Below, piece by piece: positions 1 to 12,308 of a stretch of DNA of 64,000 nucleotides. Every line of letters starts with the position of its first letter. The first letter of the stretch is position 1. The DNA comes from Symbiodinium sp. CCMP2592. Taxonomy: Eukaryota > Sar > Dinophyceae > Suessiales > Symbiodiniaceae. The position numbers were made by a program, and so were the translations under genes. The stretch is taken from positions 977,014 to 1,041,013 of the forward strand of contig CAJNDT010001291.1 of NCBI GenBank assembly GCA_905221615.1, given 5' to 3'. Under the pieces are notes generated by a model. It worked only from the letters and a program-made list of their open reading frames with translations, ran no database searches and was not told the DNA's origin.

Positions 1-780
1 AAATCTTATATTCTTGGAATTTTAAATCCCCTGAAATGTTTTCGTGTGGCTTTGTCCTTGTTGTGTGTTTAGAAAAAACGTCTTTCCTTCGTTTCATCGA
101 CAGCTTAAGAAAGCGGGCAGTTTGAAGTTAAAAAACGGGGGGGGTTGGGGGGGGGGCGCAGCTCCCCCCAGTTGCAAACCTTCCAACATGAACTTTGGTT
201 TGCTCGCTTATACCCCCCTAAAGCGATTTCATGTGGCTCGACAACTTAAGAAAGCGGGCAGTTTGCAGTTAAAGAACAGGGGGGGTTGGGGGGCGCATTC
301 CCCCACATTTGCAAAGCTTCCAACATGAGATTTGCTTTGCTCGCTTTTACCCCCGTAGAGCGATTTCATGTGGTTCGACAACTCAAGAGAACGGGCGGTG
401 TGCACTTAAAAAAGCGGGGGGGTTGGGGGGGGTGCAGCCCCCCCCCAATTTGCAAACCTTCCAACATGAGCTTTGCTTTGCTCGCTTTTGCCCCCCTAAA
501 GCAATTTCATGTGGCTCTCCCTCTCTCCGTTATCCAAAGAGATGCACGTTTTCGTTTTACTTTGTTTTCTTGGTCTTGCCCTCCCAAAGCGAGCACGTCT
601 GGCTTTCGCCCTTTTGCCTGTCGGTGAAGACGTTTCATTCGTGAGAAGAAAACAGGGGGGGTTGGGGGGCGGCGCAGACCAACATCAACTTTGTTTTGCT
701 CGGTTTACCCCCCCTAAAGCGATTTCATGTGGCTCGACAACTCAAGAAAGCGGGCAGTTTGCAGTTAAATGGCGCGTGGG
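1..780. repeat. ~140 bp G-rich satellite array
   Basis: Four to five imperfect copies of a unit of roughly 140 bp. The landmark GCGATTTCATGTGG recurs at about 223, 360, 501 (variant) and 719, giving spacings of 137, 141 and 218, so one copy is interrupted by unrelated sequence (520-650). Each unit holds a run of 7-10 G, TT, then another G run (about 138-160, 280-296, 415-432, 655-672), followed by a CCAACATGA segment and a TTTGCTCGCTT segment. The short open frames here merely read through the repeats and are not convincing genes. Confidence 0.85.
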
Positions 781-786
781 TGATCA

Positions 787-1064
787 CCTTCCTTTCCGTC
801 CATTTCCTTTCATTCCCTGTTGCTTTTCTTTCTTTCTTTCTTCGCTGCTTCCTTGCTTTTTTCCTTCCTTCCTTCCTTCCTTCCTTTCTGCTTTTCTCTT
901 TCCTACCTTCTCTCCTTCCTTCCTTCTTTCCTCCTTCCCTCCTTTGTTCCGTCCCTCCTCCCTTTAGTGCTTCCCTCCTTCCTTCCTTCCTTCCTTCCTT
1001 TCTTCCTTTCTTCCTCCTTCCTTCCTTCCTTTCTTCCTTCCTTCCTTCCTTCCTGTCGTGCTTT
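787..1064. repeat. CTTT/CCTTC polypyrimidine microsatellite
   Basis: The plus strand is almost pure pyrimidine for about 280 bp, built of TTCC, CTTT and CCTTC units. Open frames here give Ser/Phe/Leu/Pro low-complexity strings and are artefacts of the repeat. It separates the satellite from the 20 bp AT-rich repeat. Confidence 0.9.
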
Positions 1065-1073
1065 CGGCTAAAT

Positions 1074-1166
1074 TAATTTTTTTGATCCAAATTTATTTTT
1101 TTTGATCCAAATTTAATTTTTTTGATCCAAATTTAATTTTTTTTGATCCAAATTTATTTTTTTGAT
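1074..1166. repeat. 20-21 bp AT-rich tandem repeat (GATCCAAATTTA)
   Basis: GATCCAAATTTA followed by a T run recurs at 1084, 1104, 1124 and 1145, with a diverged fifth start at 1164. The period is 20-21 bp and most of the variation lies in T-run length. Confidence 0.9.
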
Positions 1167-1676
1167 GCCTATCCCCTCATTTCAAAACTCCTTCCGTGCC
1201 GATCCATTCTGCCCCAGCGCTGCAAGCGACAGCTAAGTCTTCTGGATACCGCAATCCTTGCAAAGATGCCCGAGAGGCTCACATCCACAGGCAACAACGG
1301 AAGAAGCACATGCCATGACGACCTGACAGAACCCTCGAGTCCGAATGCAAAAGAATGGTCACGATTCAGGGAGATGCTGTCGGAGTCCTGAAAACAAGAT
1401 CTCTCGTCTGCATCGCCATGAGGATGCGGAACTGATATGACATAAATGACGTATAAACACAGTACAGGTCCGCGATCGTGAAAGCACAAATCCTGAAATG
1501 GTGCTACTCCCCGAGGATTGGCACAAAGACATGTCCGAAAAATGAGAAACGTGTCCACTCGTCGTCCCAGTCGGGCCTCTTAGGGACCAATTAGAAACTA
1601 AGGCCTCCGCATCCTCGCGAGGGCTGTCGTTTCGGGGCATCCCTATGAGAATCACGAAGCCACGACATATCTGCCT
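1167..1676. other. Downstream flank of the giant gene; no gene recognised
   Basis: This stretch lies 3' of the last recognisable cysteine-rich module (minus strand). Open frames of up to 129 codons on the minus strand show neither the module motifs nor any family I recognise. It may hold the 3' end or terminal exons of the giant gene, but I cannot define one. Confidence 0.4.
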
Positions 1677-1719
1677 TCAACATGCATCAACAGCTAGGAA
1701 CATTCCTCCCAGCTCCAGC

Positions 1720-2685
1720 GCCCTGAATGAGAACAGGAGCCCGACGGTACGAATTGAAACGCAGAGCGAACCCCTTCCTGCTGTGTGAGGCACCATGTAG
1801 CTTCCTGGAGCATCCGGTGTGTTCATGAGTGAGATGCCCGAGAAGCGGCAGCTCTGTCCACTGACGCAGGTTCGATGCTGCTCCAACGGAGCAACTCCAA
1901 TCACCGAAAACTTGCCCACATCAACAGAGAATTCTTCAGGTAGAAGGCAGTCCAATGCATCCGTCCGATTGCTAGCCATGACATCCTGTGTCAGGGTCAG
2001 ATTCGTTGCGTTGCTCTGGTTGGACTCGCTCAAGAAATTGCCTGACTGTGGCAGACTGGCACACCAGCACAGGCGATATTCGCCTCCAGCAGCGCTGAAT
2101 GGATCTTTCCATATCCACTGCAAGCCACTGGCAGCAACCAAATCAGGACCTATGCCTCGTGTCTGGGGTCCAGTACCACAAGTGTCGAGGACCATCCACT
2201 TGTTGAGGCTTGTCAGGCCCAAACCCTCCACTTCGACCAGGTGGCAAGTCTGTCCACTCACACAGGTTCTGTCCTGCTGCAGGGGTGCTGGTCCGATAAT
2301 TTCCAGCTTACCTAGATCCACGACAAACTCTTCACCCGGAGTGTCAGGATCCGACACCACCGTGGAATTTAAAGCAGTGCTTGGGAAACCGGACCACCAG
2401 CACAGTCTGTAAATTCCCCCCGCGGCTGTGATTTCCTGTGCGCCCCAAGTGACAGCGGCACCACTTCTCGAGACCATTGTGAAGTGACCAGATCTTGGGG
2501 ACCGCGGAATGACCCTGTCCAAGCCACAGGTGTCCATGATGCGGATTTCATCCGACAGAGTCAAACCTTCCCCTTGCAGACCTGCCAAGGAGCACGCATG
2601 CCCGCCAACACAGGTGCGGTCCTGCGTCAGGGGAGTGGGGCCCAGCACGACAAGGGTGCCAAGCCTTGGTAATGGCCACACACAG
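1720..2685 (-). CDS. Most 3' recognised modules
   Basis: About 320 codons beginning at GTLVVLGPTPLTQDRTC, with two LCW motifs (LCWWSG near 2400, with Trp replacing the second Cys, and YRLCWCASL) and a final VIGVAPLEQHRTCVSGQSC half-module. Module wording stops after CRFSGISLMNTPD (about 1810); the open frame to 1677 is unlike any module and may be intron or a unique C-terminal tail. No hydrophobic anchor comparable to a transmembrane segment is clear. Confidence 0.65.
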
Positions 2686-2739
2686 CTACACTCCTGAACA
2701 TCGGCACGGTGCAAAAAAGCTTATTGAGGCTCCGGCCGC

Positions 2740-4519
2740 GTCTGGAACTCCCCGATGTCAGCATCTACAGTTCGATTAGCATTGTTTCGCGCCGGGTTCC
2801 AGCACAGAGTGTAGTGACCACCAGGTGCGGTCATTGGCAGGGTCGGGGCGCTCAACAGCTGTCCCCGGTCTGCAAAGCCAGGTGGAGCCCAGGAGGTAAA
2901 GAAACTGCAAGAGCTGAGAACTGCCACCTCGCCAGCGTCCAAGTCCGAAGGAACCACAGAGACCTGTGGCAGAGCACAGATGCGGCCAGAGACGCAGGTG
3001 TGGGTCTGTTGTATGGGGCTTGGTCCCGCCAACGTCAGTGCGCCCATGTCAACTCGGAATGATTCAGCTGTGCTACACTGCGCGAAGTAAGAGCACCAGC
3101 AGAGCCGATAAACACCACCTCCAGCAGTGACAGCTGCCGAATCCCACTGGATGTTGAATTTTGTTCCGGTCATTCGTCTCGTGGGAAGGCTCGTGTTATC
3201 CAGTGCGATTGGAAAACCTGCGGGAGGAGTTCCACGTGCACATGTGTCCAAGACCAGAAGGCTGTCTTCTGCCAGCAGACCTTCACCAGAAATGCCTCGC
3301 AAAGAACAGATGCTGCCGACATTGCAAGTGTAGTCTTGGCGCAGTGGTGCAATGCCCACGATCGTCATGACACCTGCGTCTTGTGCAAAACTGATGGGCG
3401 TCCGGCATCGGTCTGTCCAATCACTGCTGTTCGTATATTCTTGGCACCAGCACAGCCTATACTTGCCTCCAGGAGCTGTAAATGACGCGCTGCCCCAAGT
3501 CATGGTAGCGCCCTGGTCTTCCACGGCTTCGGCGACCCCGTTTAGGACCAGACCGGAGACCAGATCTGCTGTCCCGCAAGAATTCAGCACCATGACTCGG
3601 GCAGAGGTAGACAGGCCCTCACCCGTGAGTCCATGAACTACACAGGTCTGACCACTAATGCAAGTCCTGTCTTGGTTGAGCGGCGCTAGGCCAACGATCT
3701 TGAGCAACCCGAGCTGCACTCGAAAGTCACTTGGCAGGTTGCAGCCGAAGTTGCCCGAGCACCAGCAAAGCCTATACTCGCCACCCGAGGCCGTGAAGAA
3801 GGCGTCACCGAAGTCGACCCTGGACCCACTGGCCCCCAGCGTAGCAACGACATGGCTCATGGAAGGTTCCTCCTCAGATAAGGCCTCGCCGCACGTCTGC
3901 AGCACGATCAGGGAGTCTGAAGTCGTCGGAAAGAGGACATCGAAGCCTTCAATGACGCAGTTCTGCCCACTCACACATGTCCGGTGCTGCTCCATGGGAG
4001 CAGGGCCGATGATTGTTAGCGCACCTGCTTCGACCCGAAACTCCTCGGTAAGCGAGCATCCAAATGTGCCAGCACACCAGCAGAGCTGGTAGACACCACC
4101 AGATGCAATCAGGTAATCGGTATCCCATGCCACCGAGCGGATATTGTAAGGAGCATCGGCCAAGTGGCCCAATAAGTGCGGCGGCATCTGGTCCCCGCAG
4201 GTATCGAGTACGGCTAGTCTGTCATCCTTTGTCAAGTGAAGTCCGGCAATGCCATCGATCGTACAGGGCTGGCCACTCACGCATGTGCGATCAGGGTGGC
4301 ACTGCGACTCTTCGCAGCTGATGCCAATGACAGTCAAGGTGCCAACATCAACCAGGAAGTCAGAAGCCCCAAGACACGGAAAGCCGGCAGCACACCAGCA
4401 CAGGCGGTATTCTCCACCACCCACAGTGAGGGCATCCTCGTTCCGCGACAGCAGCTTCCCAGTCATGCTTGAGGTGGACAACTTGGACTGATCTCCACAG
4501 GTGTCCAAGACCATGTATC
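2740..4519 (-). CDS. Exon block with six modules
   Basis: About 590 codons with modules EYRLCWCAAG, VYQLCWCAGT, EYRLCWCSGN, KYRLCWCQEY, VYRLCWCSYF and HYTLCWNPAR. The last motif has Asn in place of the second Cys. The exon ends after DADIGEF near 2740; the module continues at GTLVVLGPTPLTQDRTC near 2680, implying a short intron of about 60-80 bp whose exact ends I could not fix. Confidence 0.75.
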
Positions 4520-4667
4520 CTCAGTGGAAAGCACTGCACTCCGCTCCGATTACAGCATGAACCTGCCCAGTGTATATCACAGTCACGAGTGGCTCTGAGG
4601 AGCCGGTAGGGCTGGACATGTGTGTGCGTCAAAACAAACCCTTGCGTTACAATAACTGCCAAGTTGC
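4520..4667 (-). other. Intron, GC-AG, 148 bp
   Basis: The exon ends GACGATC, the intron runs GCAACTTGGC...TCCACTGAG, and the next exon starts GATACATGGTC. The join gives Asp-Arg-Tyr-Met then VLDTCGD, matching other modules (for example DRYLVLDTC). Phase 1, GC donor, AG|G acceptor. Confidence 0.8.
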
Positions 4668-4732
4668 GATCGTCGTCCGAAAGGTCGCGGCCAGAAATGC
4701 TCGGGAGGCAAGGCTGGCCTTGAACACAGGTC
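4668..4732 (-). CDS. 65 bp micro-exon of the giant gene
   Basis: It encodes the segment TCVQGQPCLPSISG through DLSDDD between two resolved introns (GA-AG upstream, GC-AG downstream). Both joins restore module wording: QHR-TCVQGQ before, DDR-YMVLDTCG after. Translation in any other arrangement breaks the module. Confidence 0.85.
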
Positions 4733-4832
4733 CTGCGAATGACAATGTGGGCATTTCGGCAGGCTTTATCAAGCTCCGAGCCCCACAAGGACAACGCGAC
4801 TGGCCCGAAGACACCCCGAAACCTGGACGTTC
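4733..4832 (-). other. Intron, GA-AG, 100 bp
   Basis: The exon ends GGCAGCACAG, the intron runs GAACGTCCAG...CATTCGCAG, and the next exon starts GACCTGTGTTC. The join restores QHRTCV, an exact match to the module motif. GA-AG introns are a recognised peculiarity of dinoflagellate nuclear genes. Confidence 0.85.
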
Positions 4833-7131
4833 CTGTGCTGCCAAAGCGGGTCTGGACCCACAATGCTGATGGAAGCCACGTCCATGAACAGCTTGCCGTC
4901 GCCATCCGGGCAATCCCAATCACACCAGCATGCACGGTACTCCCCACCCGCTCCAGACAACCTTTGACTGCCCCATGAGGCCCACATCGTCACACGCTCT
5001 GCACCTGCCCATGCATCAAAGGTGGATTCGAAGCCCCACTCCGGCACCACAGCGCCATTTGGAAGTGGTGCACGGCTTGCACCTGTGCTACACGTGTCCA
5101 GCACAACCAGCCGGCCATCGGTTGCTGACTCTAGCCAGAAATCCACGCCCGACCAGGTACATGTCTGGCCACTGACACATGTTCTGTGCTGCCCAGCACC
5201 TAGACCAACGAAGGACACGCTGCCGACATCCACCCGAAAATCTTCGAATAAGGAGCAGACATAGGAACCTGCACACCAGCACAGACGGTATGTTCCGCCC
5301 ACAACTTGCTGGTGGATTCTGACACTTCCTTCAAGCGGAGCAGAGCCCCTGCCAGATGCTCCGACACTTAGTGCCATCGCCAAGAACCCAAGAGATGCAT
5401 CCTGGCTTGTGGTTGGCTCTCTGCAGGTGTCGAGAATTGCTACCGAGTCCATGGAGGTGAGGTGGAGGCCACTGAACCCACTCACCGTGCAGGGCAGGGC
5501 TTCACATGTTCGCTGCTGCACGAGTGGTCTTGGGCCAATCAAGAGGAGTTCGCCGACATCGAGGCCAAACTGTTCGGCGCCGCTGCATGGATACCTGTCC
5601 GAACACCAACAGATCCGATACTGTCCACCATAGGCCGTCACAGGCTCAGCGCCCAAAGTCAGGGACCTGGCTCCCCTTTGAAGAACCATCTGCAAGTGTG
5701 ATTCAGGCAATCCTGGTGTGAAGTCTTCGATGCCACAGGTAGCCAACACACGGAAAGCATCCGTTGATGACAAGTACATACCGGCAGGTGCATCGAATAT
5801 GCAAGACTGACCCGACACACAGGTTCGATCCTGCAGAGATGGCGATGGTCCAATGATGGAGAGTTGGCCGAAATCCGTTCGGAATCCCTCCAAGGTCTGG
5901 CATGGGCCCTGAGCCGTCACATCAACAGCCGAGGAGTTCTGCAAACTGCTACCGCCACACCAGCACAAGCGGTACTGGCCCCCCAAGCTCGTGACTTGCA
6001 CGTCCTGCCAGTTCACAGACAGCAGGCTGTCAGCTGCCTGGAAAGTGACCAAGGCATCCACTGGAAACCGCTCAGGCAGAGCGTGGGTTCCACATGTATC
6101 AAGCACTGCCACAGAATCCTCTGCTGACAAGGAATGTCCGTAAATGGCAAGCAGTTCGCACGCCTGGCCAGAAATGCAGGTCCGATCTTGAAAGAGTTCG
6201 GGTCCAATTAAGAGCAGCTCACCGACGTCCAAGACATACTCTTGTGCAAAGTTGCAGTCTGCTGTGCCCTTCATACATGCACACAGCCGGTAGCTGCCAC
6301 CACTTGCAGTCACTATCTCATCGCCCCATTCAATCCGGCCATCTACGGTCCAGTTCTCTGCAAATCCCGCTGTCGGGAAGCCATGCAAGTAAGTGTCGAT
6401 CGCACAAGTGTCAAGGACGAGGTATCGTTCGTTTCCGCGAAAGCCAATGCCGGAGATTCCATCGAATGCACACGTCCGCCCGCTGATGCAGGTCCGATCC
6501 TGTGCCAATGGGCCTGGACCAGTCAGCATGAGCTCGCCAATATCAACCCGAAAGGAGGCAAGCAGGCTGCATGAGACGGATGAGGCATTTGCCAGTGGCC
6601 ACATCTCTAAACTAGAGCACCAGCAGAGGCGATATTGCCCAGATGGTGCGCTGATGGTTGCCGTACCCCAGCTTACCGCGAGCCAGCCCTCGGTCGTCGT
6701 GACTTCCTGGAAGTCAGGGAAGCCGTCCACTCGGGCTGTTCCGCATGTCTCCATCACCAGCACGCGATCATCACTGGACAAATGCAATCCTGTAATTCCA
6801 GCCACAGAGCATGGGAGTCCAGCCACGCACGTGCGGTGCTGCGCACGCATTGGCGCAACTCCGACGACCACAAGCTCACCAGTATCCACCACGAATTGCG
6901 AAGCAGCAGCACACTCAGGTCTTGAGCTCGAATTGGAAACATTGGTGTCCTGCACTCCTGAAAGCACCGCACACCAGCACAAACGATACTGCCCGCCAGT
7001 CATGACTACTGGCGTCCCGTCGCCCCAGAGCGTTGTTGATCTGTTGCCGGTCCAGGTCTGGAGCAGCAGGCGGTCGTCCTCAGAGCTTTGACTGTTGCCG
7101 CAGGTGTCCAGCACCAAGACAACATCACTGC
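4833..7131 (-). CDS. Exon block with seven modules
   Basis: About 766 codons with seven modules (QYRLCWCAVL, QYRLCWCSSL, SYRLCACMKG, QYRLCWCGGS, QYRICWCSDR, TYRLCWCAGS, EYRACWCDWD). It begins at SDVVLVLDTCGN and ends PLWQH plus two bases of Arg. One module reads CAC instead of CWC and one ACWC, so the Trp and Leu of the core are not invariant while the cysteines mostly are. Confidence 0.8.
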
Positions 7132-7248
7132 CTCAGTCAGGGCCAGGACTGCACCGATCTTACTATCACGAACACTGACTATGCAAGGAGCCCTTTGCTA
7201 AAGGCCTAGACGAGCCGGTAAAACCTGCTACAAATCTGAGGCGAAAGC
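7132..7248 (-). other. Intron, GC-AG, 117 bp
   Basis: The exon ends TTCGTTTCCA, the intron runs GCTTTCGCC...GACTGAG, and the next exon starts GCAGTGATGTT. The join reads Ser-Ser-Ser-Asp-Val-Val then LVLDTCG, restoring the module, in phase 1. GC donor, AG|G acceptor. Confidence 0.8.
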
Positions 7249-10200
7249 TGGAAACGAAGGAACCAATGACAGGATCCACCAGACAGCTCTGGCCACTCAC
7301 GCAGGTCCGAATCTGTGACAGAGGATATGGGCCCAACACCAGCAAATCACCCACCTGGACCCTGAAGCTGTCCGCAGTTCCACAAGCTTGGTGCTTCGCT
7401 GCACACCAGCACAGCTGGTAATTGCCTCCAGCAGCAGTGACTGGACTGATGCCGAAGGAGAAGGTAGCCGACTCACCATGCAGCAGGCTAACCTGCGCAA
7501 ATGTTGGAAATCTGGGAAGCACACCCTGGATGCCACAAGTGTCCAGAACGGCCAGCAGATCGTCTCTGTTCAGGGATGTGCCCATAATGTTCCCAAATTC
7601 ACACGTCTGTCCACTGACACATGTCCGACTTTGAAGCATTGGACTTACACCAACAACATGCAGCCGCCCCACATCGACTCCGAAATCCTCTGCAGATTCG
7701 CAGTGAAATGAAGCACCCGCACACCAGCACATCCGATAGTCGCCGCCCGCTGCCGTAAGTACCCTGTCGAAATGAACTTCTAGGTCATGTGTCGTGGAAT
7801 TCAGTAGAAGTGCCACTGTTGGAAAGGACTCCACGAGAGCCGGCTTCCCGCAAGTCTCAAGGACAAGAAGGCGGCTGTTGTTGGGAAGGTGCAGACCTTC
7901 CATATCCAAGAACTTGCATGTCTGGCCGCTTACACACGTTCTGTCCTGTGCCAGTGGCGCGAAGCCAATCAGAGTCAGTTCACCAATGTCCGTCTGCGTG
8001 CTTGGCAAATTCACACAGCTCTCATCGGAAAGAGTGGAACACCAGCACAGGCGATACTGACCTCCAGCACTCGAGACTGGCGTCGTCCACTTCACTTCCA
8101 AGGCTTCGACCTGGACCTCTGCAGAGCCATTGAATGCTACGTCGGCTCCAGACAGGCGAGCCACACCAGCATCGGGAAAGCCACGCAAGCTGCTGTAGGT
8201 GCCGCAGGTCTCCATAACCAGAAGGCGATCATGAGTCAGGGACAAATGTGCTCCGGTTATGCGGCCAAGTGTGCATGTCTGACCGGCGACACAGGTACGG
8301 TGCTGCTGAAGCGGATTTGGCCCGACAAGCTCCAGGCTGCCAAAGTCTACCGACTCCCTGCAGGTTTCAGGACCTGAAATCGAACACCAGCAGAGTCGGT
8401 ACTCCGAGCCAGCAGATGAAATTCTGCTCCAGCTGAGCACCCTCCTCCATGTTGAGAAGTTCTGAGCCACAGCCTCGTAACTCAAGTAGCCAGGGTCTGG
8501 CATGCGCGGAGGCTGCAGAGCATGCGAACATGTATCCAGAATCAAGGCCCTGTCTCCTGTCCGTAAGTGGAGCCCTTCTATGCCAGTCAGAACGCATGTG
8601 TGTCCACTCACGCAAGTTCCCTTCTGGTCCTGAGGGGTGGGTCCCAGAAGCTGCATTTCCCCAATATCGACTTGAAACTGGCCGGCGAACAAACAGTCTC
8701 CACTTCCTGACACTTTCTCGCACCAGCACAGCCGGTAGATGCCCCCAGATGCGGTGATCAGTTCTGGGCCCCAGGAAACAGAGGAGCCACTTCCGAGCAC
8801 CGTTGTCGCTGCACCAAAGCCCGGAAAACGGTTTATGGCACCAGCTAGGCCACATGTGTCAGTCACCAAATATTGGCTGGATGCAGACAAACTATGACCC
8901 ACAAGTCCATCTACTGCGCATGCTCGTCCTGAGACGCATGTACGATGCTGTCGCAAAGGGCTTGGCCCGATGAGAAGCATTCTTCCCATGTCTACTAAGC
9001 CAATGGTACCTCCTGAGCTGTGGCCACAAGCCGAACCACTCCACGAAGTTCCGTTCTCATTCGCAGAGCCAGAGCACCAGCACATGCGATACGCTCCACC
9101 TGAGCCAGAAACCATCTCTGCACCCCATGAGACAATCGCTCCACTCGCCGACACTTCCACAGCGTAGCCGGCTTCTGGCCATCCAGGTGCCAAGGTTCCT
9201 GCCGAACACGTGTCAAGCACCAGGACCCGGTCCGACTCTGAAAGATGAAGTCCCCGAACACCATCAATTTGGCAAGTCCGACCGCTCACACATGTGCGGT
9301 CTTGCTCGAAAAGGCTTACTCCGACGATTGTCAAACTTCCAATATCCACTTGGAAGTCGGAAGCCACGATTCCCGGTGGCCACGGGGCATTGAGAGCAGA
9401 AAGGTTTGCAACTCTGGGAGAACCTGCTTTCCAGCACAAGCGGTACACTCCGCCTCTTGAAGTCACAGCTGCCGGATCCCATGACATTTGGGCTCCCGAT
9501 GCACTCACCTGTTGCACTATGCCTGCAGGAAATTGCGGCAGAACCTCGCCAACGACGCATGTATCCATCACAAGCAGCTGATCTCCGACTGACAGTCCGA
9601 CGCCTTCGAAGCTACGAAGATTGCATCTGGAGCCGCTCACGCAGGTGCGATGTTGCAAAAGTGGCCGGGGCCCCAGCAGCTGGAGCCCCCCGAAATCCGT
9701 GGTGAAGTCAGCAATGTTGTCACATGAACCCGATCCGTGCTCGACACACCAGCATAGTCGGTATTGGCCCCCTGCGTAAGTGAGCATCATGTCGGCCATG
9801 GCTGTTGCCCCAGTTGATACGGCCAGCGCGCTGTACAGAAGATCGGGAGATGTTCGACCAACGCTTTCAGCACATGTCTCCATCACTACGATCCTGTCCG
9901 CATCAGAAAGCTGACCCAGCAGTCCAGATATACGACAAGTCTCACCACTAATGCATGTCCTGTCTTGTTGCAATGGGCCTGGCCCCAGCAGCGTGAATTT
10001 CCCGAAGTCGACGCTGAAATCTTGTGGGACGGTACAGATGGAGCTTCGATTCGCGGCCGATTGTTGAGGGTCTGGGCACCAACAGAGCCTGTATTCACCT
10101 CCAGCAAAAGTCAGTGGAGCGATCCATGTAAGCGTCAAATCGGATATCTGCACGGGCTCTCCCAAAGCCTCACCTGGATGGAAGCTACTACAGGAGTCGA

Positions 10201-11050
10201 GAACCTGCACGTGCCCTGCAATACTTAGATGTCCTGCCAGACCATCGATGTTACAAAACCGGCCGCTGACGCAGGTCCGATCCTGGCGAAGTGGAGCCAG
10301 GCCAGCCACATCAAGTCTTCCTACGTCAACGCGGAAGTCAGAAGGCAAGGAGCAACCGAATAGTGAGGCGTGACACCAGCATAGGCGGTACTGGCCCCCA
10401 GCAAGCAAGAGGAGCGAGTTGCTGCGCTGCAAGCCAGCGACATCTACCAGAGACTCACGTTCGCCGAGCTGGCCACAAGTCTCCAGCACCCACACATCAT
10501 CATCTGCAGAAAGGTCCACTCCGACAAAGCTTTCCATGAGACACGTAGTTCCGGCTATACACGTCCTGTCTTGGGCTAGAGGCGTCGGGCCTATGACCAG
10601 CAGCGCAGCGAAGTCGACCTTGAAATCCGAGTGCGTGTGGCAAGCTCCCGGAGAACCACACCAGCATAGACGATACTGACCCCCAGGCCCACGAAATGCT
10701 GGAAAAGAAACAGTTGCACCTCCTCCCTGAAGCGCTGGAGCTACGGTCAACGTGCCTAAACCATCCCAGGCTTGGTGGTAACTCCGCGGAAACCCGCACG
10801 TTTGCATCATCATAATTCGGTCTGCAGACTGCATATATGTGCCATAGATACCGTCAATCTCACACGTCTGACCGCTCACACATGTGCGCCTAATCGTGTC
10901 CCCCGTCTCCCGTGAGAGCTCCGGCCCAATCACGGTCAGAGACCCGAAGTCCAATCGACGCACAGATGTCTCGGCACAGCGCGCGGAGTCCAAGTCGTCA
11001 GGACACCAACACAGCCTGTACTGGCCGCCAAGGGAACCTGGGCGGCCGTA
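7249..11050 (-). CDS. Largest exon: twelve modules
   Basis: About 1,270 codons without interruption, holding twelve CWC-type motifs from QYRLCWCPDD to NYQLCWCAAK. One module has CWK in place of CWC (VYRLCWKAGS, near 9430), losing the last cysteine of the motif. Module spacing varies by up to about 20 residues in the segment between DTCG and SWG. The exon ends in PVIGSFVSS at the GC donor 7248. Exon size and regularity suggest growth by unequal exchange of ~280-300 bp units. Confidence 0.8.
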
Positions 11051-11114
11051 TCTGCAAGCACAAACTCGCAGCAACTGAAATCTTCAACTACTGTATGTTA
11101 GCCTATCTTACTCG

Positions 11115-12186
11115 TCTTGAGGGCGGGACTGATGCGCACTCCGGATTGAGGTTGACCCCAGTTCACGTAGGCCCACGTGCCTTCATCCCCCTTTGTGTTG
11201 CTGCCCCCGCTCTGGATGCGGGAAGAAAGTCCGCCATCAAGAAAGCCAGCCACCGGATCAGAGTTGGAGCACGTGGCAAGGACGATGACCTGATCCCGAA
11301 CGCTGAGCCCCAGCCCTGACATGGTCAGGCTGCAGACATGTCCCGAGATGCAGGTAGCCGATTGCTCGAGGGGCCCTGGCCCTAGCATCATCAATTCTCC
11401 CATGTCCACCTTGAAGCTTTCCATGACACTACAGCTGTGACCTGGACTGGAACACCAGCACATACGGTACTGTCCCGCTGGCATGACCAAATTAGCGTCC
11501 CAGTTCATCGGCGTCCCGCTGGCACTCACGACAGCAAATCGTCCCGAGGGAGTTGATTCTTGTGGCCAGTGGGCTACGCCACAGGTGTCCAGAATCATGA
11601 TGGACGACGTGTCGAATGGAAGGAACTCGATGTTGGCGATGTCGTGCAGTGCACACCCTTGCCCAGTCACGCAGGTCCGATGCTGCTCCAGAGGACTGGG
11701 TCCGATCAAGAAGAGCTCCCCTGCGTCGAGGACATAGTTCTCAAGCCTGCTACAAGAAAATGAACTGGCCGCACACCAGCACAAACGATATCGTCCGCCA
11801 CTTGCAGAAATCACTGGGCCGTCCCAAGAATCCTGCCCAGCCAGGGTGGTTTGCAGACGACCACTGCTCGGCAGCCGGATCGGCACAGATGCATCGCCGC
11901 AAGTCGAAAGGACAGCCGTCAAGTCTGATGCTTCAACGTGGTATCCGAGCAGTGTTTCAAAGGAGCACAACTGCCCTGTGGTGCATGTCCGGTGTTGGTA
12001 AAGTGGTGCGGGACCCAACATATCCAGAGAACCAATATCAACTCGGAAATCCTCAACTCCACAACTGAAGCCAGCAGCACACCAGCAAAGGCGATACCTG
12101 CCTCCTGCAAGAAATCTCGACAGCTCCCAGTGTGGATGGAAAGCAGAGGCATCAACCTGAACAGATTTCCCTTGATGTTCCCACAT
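11115..12186 (-). CDS. Exon block with three modules
   Basis: About 357 codons from the acceptor at 12187 through three modules (RYRLCWCAAG, RYRLCWCAAS, QYRMCWCSSP) to an unresolved donor just after YVNWGQPQSG, near 11130-11150. The next exon resumes at GSLGGQYRLCWC near 11045. A GA donor after CAATCCG and an acceptor CCCAG would join the frame, but a GT donor two codons before is also possible. The last module carries a Ser/Gly-rich insert (SGGSNTKGDEG). Confidence 0.7.
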
Positions 12187-12308
12187 CTGTGAAATTGCTT
12201 ACTGCGAGCCCATCTGAGCTACGTTCCTGCAAAGAGCGTAAAAACTGACAGTCTCTACCTCTGTGTACCTCTGCCAAAACCTCGTTCTACGGACCTCTCC
12301 CCACTTGC
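12187..12308 (-). other. Intron, GC-AG, 122 bp
   Basis: The exon ends GCAATGCAG, the intron runs GCAAGTGGGG...TTTCACAG, and the next exon starts ATGTGGGAAC. The donor GCAAGT is a textbook GC-type donor. Phase is 0. The acceptor is followed by A rather than G, the only resolved case that breaks the AG|G pattern. Confidence 0.75.

Noticed and set aside
509..1076. Open frames of 83-152 codons with Phe/Ser/Leu/Pro strings
   Set aside because: They translate the CTTT/CCTTC microsatellite and the G-rich satellite; no conserved composition or start context.
1819..11763. Many plus-strand open frames of 60-230 codons under the giant gene
   Set aside because: They are antisense shadows of minus-strand module exons; their recurring words (HVRSC, HQHRRY) are reverse readings of the module motifs.
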